DNA of 42,242 nt from an uncultured Eubacteriales bacterium (GTDB lineage: Bacteria; Bacillota; Clostridia; Oscillospirales; Acutalibacteraceae). Made by a program: the position numbers and the translations under genes. How positions within the stretch are numbered: the first letter of the stretch is position 1; every line of letters starts with the position of its first letter. The notes under the pieces were generated by a model, which was not told the DNA's origin, did no database searches, and saw only the letters and a list, made by a program, of their open reading frames with translations. Shown here piece after piece: positions 40,303 through 42,242 of the stretch. Where the stretch lies: assembly GCA_934643185.1 (NCBI GenBank), contig CAKUBN010000016.1:1-42242 (forward strand). Reading direction: 5' to 3'.

Positions 40303-41201
40303 CGCTTACGCAAATTCAATATGTGCTTGCCGTGGCGGAAACGGGCACCATCAGCGCGGCGGCAAAGCGGCTTTTCATCGCGCAGCCCAGCCTCACCGCG
40401 TCGATTAAGGAGCTCGAAAACGAATTGCAGGTCACGCTTTTCCGCCGCACGAACAAGGGCGTGACCTTAACGCCGGAGGGCGAGGAATTTCTCGGCTACG
40501 CGCGGCAGGTGAACAGCCAATTAGACCTTATGCGTGAGCGGTATTTCGGCGGCGCGCCCGTGCGCAGACGTTTTTGCGTTTCCACGCAGCACTATTCGTT
40601 TGCAGTAGAGGCCTTCGTGGCGCTTTTAAAGGAGCACGGCGGCGAAACGTACGATTTTCACCTGCGCGAAACGCAGACGTATGAGATCATCGAGGACGTG
40701 GCGCTATTAAAAAGCGAAGTCGGCGTTTTGTATTTAAACCCGTTCAACGAGACGGTCTTAAAAAAGACGATTAAGGCGCACGGGCTGGGATTTCACCCGC
40801 TGTTCAAAGCGGGGCCGCACGTGTTTTTGGGTGCAGAAAATCCCCTTGCAAAGCGAAAAAGCATCACACTGGAGGACTTAGCGCCCTACCCGCGCCTTTC
40901 CTATGAGCAGGGCGACCACAATGCGTTTTATTTTTCCGAGGAAATTCAGAGCACGCTTGAGTGCGCCAAAGACATCCACGTCTGTGACCGCGCAACGCTG
41001 TTCAATCTGCTCATCGGGCTGAACGGCTACACCATTTGCAGCGGCGTCATCAACGAGAGTCTAAACGGCAAAAATATCGTCGCCGTGCCGCTCAATCTCG
41101 ACGATTACATGGAAATCGGCTATCTCACGCGCGAAAACGTGGAGCCGAGCTTGTTTGCGCAATATTATATCGACGCTTTAAAGAAGTTCACAATGCAATA
41201 A
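40299..41201 (+). CDS. LysR-family transcriptional regulator
   Basis: A 300-residue regulator with an N-terminal winged helix-turn-helix (residues 1-60; YVLAVAETGTISAAAKRLFIAQPSLTASIKELE) and a periplasmic-binding-like effector domain (about 88-295). LysR proteins usually activate a nearby gene when a small molecule binds. Here the gene is the last of a four-gene operon, coupled by ATGA overlap to the cysteine-rich protein. The methionine-synthase-like gene that follows is a plausible target. The start ATG 40299 has GGGGAGAAC upstream; a longer frame from 40041 is a shadow of the previous gene. Confidence 0.9.
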   Translation: MTLTQIQYVLAVAETGTISAAAKRLFIAQPSLTASIKELENELQVTLFRRTNKGVTLTPEGEEFLGYARQVNSQLDLMRERYFGGAPVRRRFCVSTQHYSFAVEAFVALLKEHGGETYDFHLRETQTYEIIEDVALLKSEVGVLYLNPFNETVLKKTIKAHGLGFHPLFKAGPHVFLGAENPLAKRKSITLEDLAPYPRLSYEQGDHNAFYFSEEIQSTLECAKDIHVCDRATLFNLLIGLNGYTICSGVINESLNGKNIVAVPLNLDDYMEIGYLTRENVEPSLFAQYYIDALKKFTMQ

Positions 41202-41210
41202 TGCAAACCG

Positions 41211-41254
41211 AAAGCGGTTTGCCATAGCAAAAACCTATGGCAAACCGCTTTTTT
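41211..41254 (+). terminator. Terminator of the cysteine-rich/LysR operon
   Basis: A 17-base stem, AAAGCGGTTTGCCATAG (41211-41227) with CTATGGCAAACCGCTTT (41235-41251), then TTT. Confidence 0.95.
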
Positions 41255-41261
41255 CTTGTAT

Positions 41262-41290
41262 TTTACAAGGCGAAAATTTGCCTGTATACT
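41262..41290 (+). promoter_or_regulatory. Promoter of the MetE-like gene
   Basis: TTTACA at 41262-41267 and TATACT at 41285-41290, spacer 17 bases. The leader is only about 25 bases, leaving no room for a riboswitch. Confidence 0.8.
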
Positions 41291-41322
41291 GTAAGCACAA
41301 ACTCAAACAGCAGGTGATTAAC

Positions 41323-42242
41323 ATGAAAAATATCAAACTTCCGTATCGTTACGATTATGTCGGCAGCTTTCTGCGCCCGAATGATTTGAAGAAGATTCGC
41401 GCCGATTATGAAGCCGGTAAAACCACTTACGAAGCACTGAAGGAAGCCGAAGACACCGCCATTCGCGACCTTGTCGCAAAACAGAAGGCGGCGGGTTATA
41501 AGCTGCTCACCGACGGCGAATTCCGCCGTAAGACATGGTATCTCGACTTTATGTGGGGTTTTGAGGGCGTCGGCCACTCTGCGCCCAAGGGCGGCATCCC
41601 GTTCCACGATGTCCTTGCGGTCGTCGATGACACGTACCTTACGGGCAAATTAAAGCTGACGGGTACGCACCCTTTTGTGGAGCACTTCCGGTTTGTGCAG
41701 GCACTTGAGGACGAAAACACCGTCGCAAAGCAGACCATTCCGTCTCCGGCACAGTTCTACGAGCAGATGATCTTCCCGATGAACGCGGAGACGACGAATA
41801 AAATCTACCCGAACCGCGAAGAACTGCTCGAGGACGTTGCAAAGATCTATCGGGCGTTCATCAAGCAGCTCTACGACGCAGGCTGCCGCAACCTGCAGCT
41901 TGATGACTGCTCTTGGGGCGTTTGCGTAGACCCCGCCGCGCCGTTTGTGTTCGGCGTGGAGCCGGAAAAGATGGGCGACATCATGGATCAGCTTTTGAAG
42001 GTCAACAACCTCGCGCTTGAGGGCAAACCGGATGATCTCACCGTTGCAACCCACATTTGCCGCGGCAACTACAATTCTTCCTGGGCCAGCCGGGGCGGCT
42101 ATGAGCCGGTCGCAGAGCGCCTGTTTGCGCATGAAAATGTCGATGCCTATTATCTGGAGTTCGATGACGCGCGTTCCGGCGGTTTTGAGCCGCTGCGCTT
42201 TGTCACACCGGGCAAAAAAGTCGTTTTGGGACTGATTACGTC
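41323..42242 (+). CDS. MetE C-terminal-domain methyltransferase (YxjG/YxjH-like), cut by window end
   Basis: 306 codons are visible and the frame is still open at the window end. The sequence begins with the YVGSFLRP strand typical of stand-alone MetE catalytic domains, then LLTDGEFRR (61-69), LQLDDCSW (191-198) and the zinc ligands H244 and C246 in THICRGN, with a probable E279. The second zinc cysteine expected near residue 330-340 lies beyond the window. Members of this group are about 370-380 residues and transfer methyl groups to homocysteine or related thiols, often from simple donors instead of folates. The ribosome binding site CAGGTGA precedes ATG 41323. It may be regulated by the LysR protein upstream. 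Confidence 0.85.
   Translation, partial: MKNIKLPYRYDYVGSFLRPNDLKKIRADYEAGKTTYEALKEAEDTAIRDLVAKQKAAGYKLLTDGEFRRKTWYLDFMWGFEGVGHSAPKGGIPFHDVLAVVDDTYLTGKLKLTGTHPFVEHFRFVQALEDENTVAKQTIPSPAQFYEQMIFPMNAETTNKIYPNREELLEDVAKIYRAFIKQLYDAGCRNLQLDDCSWGVCVDPAAPFVFGVEPEKMGDIMDQLLKVNNLALEGKPDDLTVATHICRGNYNSSWASRGGYEPVAERLFAHENVDAYYLEFDDARSGGFEPLRFVTPGKKVVLGLIT

Noticed and set aside
41202..41322. S-box or T-box riboswitch for the MetE-like gene
   Set aside because: Only about 25 bases of leader follow the promoter and none of the conserved elements is present.

Overview
This is a chromosomal window from a GC-rich member of the Clostridia, most likely an anaerobic gut Oscillospiraceae/Ruminococcaceae-type organism. 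The placement is inference. It rests on a ferredoxin-dependent 2-oxoacid oxidoreductase operon, a 585-residue pyruvate kinase with a C-terminal PEP-utiliser-like domain, strong AGGAGG ribosome binding sites, sigma-A type promoters (TTGACA-17-TATAAT), a classical Firmicutes L10 leader and a small zinc-type ribosomal protein L33. Most genes are ordinary housekeeping. The unusual content lies in the intergenic DNA and in a few small operons.

Layout: 1-380 hairpin array and a promoter; 381-3649 P-loop ATPase, ferredoxin and a three-subunit 2-oxoacid:ferredoxin oxidoreductase; 3933-4325 (-) cytidine deaminase; 4544-7979 MacB-like ABC exporter and a minimal sirtuin-like protein; 8138-10362 secreted peptidoglycan hydrolase interrupted by a frameshift at a C7 tract; 10436-10993 (-) PAP2 phosphatase; 11136-13808 calcium-type P-ATPase; 13936-15693 pyruvate kinase; 15960-17252 (-) TetR regulator and methyltransferase; 17422-18048 KDPG aldolase; 18352-19374 (-) ROK-like regulator; 19575-20369 unknown protein; 20526-23992 rpmG-secE-nusG-rplK-rplA-rplJ-rplL; 24212-28759 MarR regulator with a heterodimeric ABC exporter; 28882-29907 glucuronoyl-esterase-like hydrolase; 30173-32434 (-) aconitase-family hydratase; 32588-36426 (-) sbcDC; 36559-38049 D,D-carboxypeptidase; 38101-38500 second hairpin array with a 48-bp direct repeat; 38536-38612 (-) initiator tRNA; 39140-41201 operon of three small cysteine-rich proteins plus a LysR regulator; 41323-end MetE-like methyltransferase, cut by the window end.

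The strongest unexplained signal is a roughly 200-bp composite element found three times (3711-3912, 15748-15940, 29912-30116). It is a fixed series of about eight short hairpins. Between copies the stem sequences change on both arms together while loops and order stay the same. All three copies sit between convergent genes. A second, different hairpin family built on TTCAC/GTGAA spacers occurs near both ends of the window. Other items worth follow-up are two candidate L1-binding RNA hairpins on either side of rplK, the C7 frameshift in the cell-wall hydrolase, a zinc-less sirtuin-like protein, and the RNHCP/cysteine-rich operon.

Working together: the oxidoreductase operon, pyruvate kinase, KDPG aldolase and the hydratase belong to fermentative central and amino-acid metabolism. 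The hydrolase and carboxypeptidase remodel the wall, and PAP2 may recycle lipid carrier. TetR-methyltransferase and MarR-ABC are self-contained regulator/target pairs, each with a promoter-proximal palindrome. No CRISPR array, insertion sequence, rRNA or complete prophage was seen.
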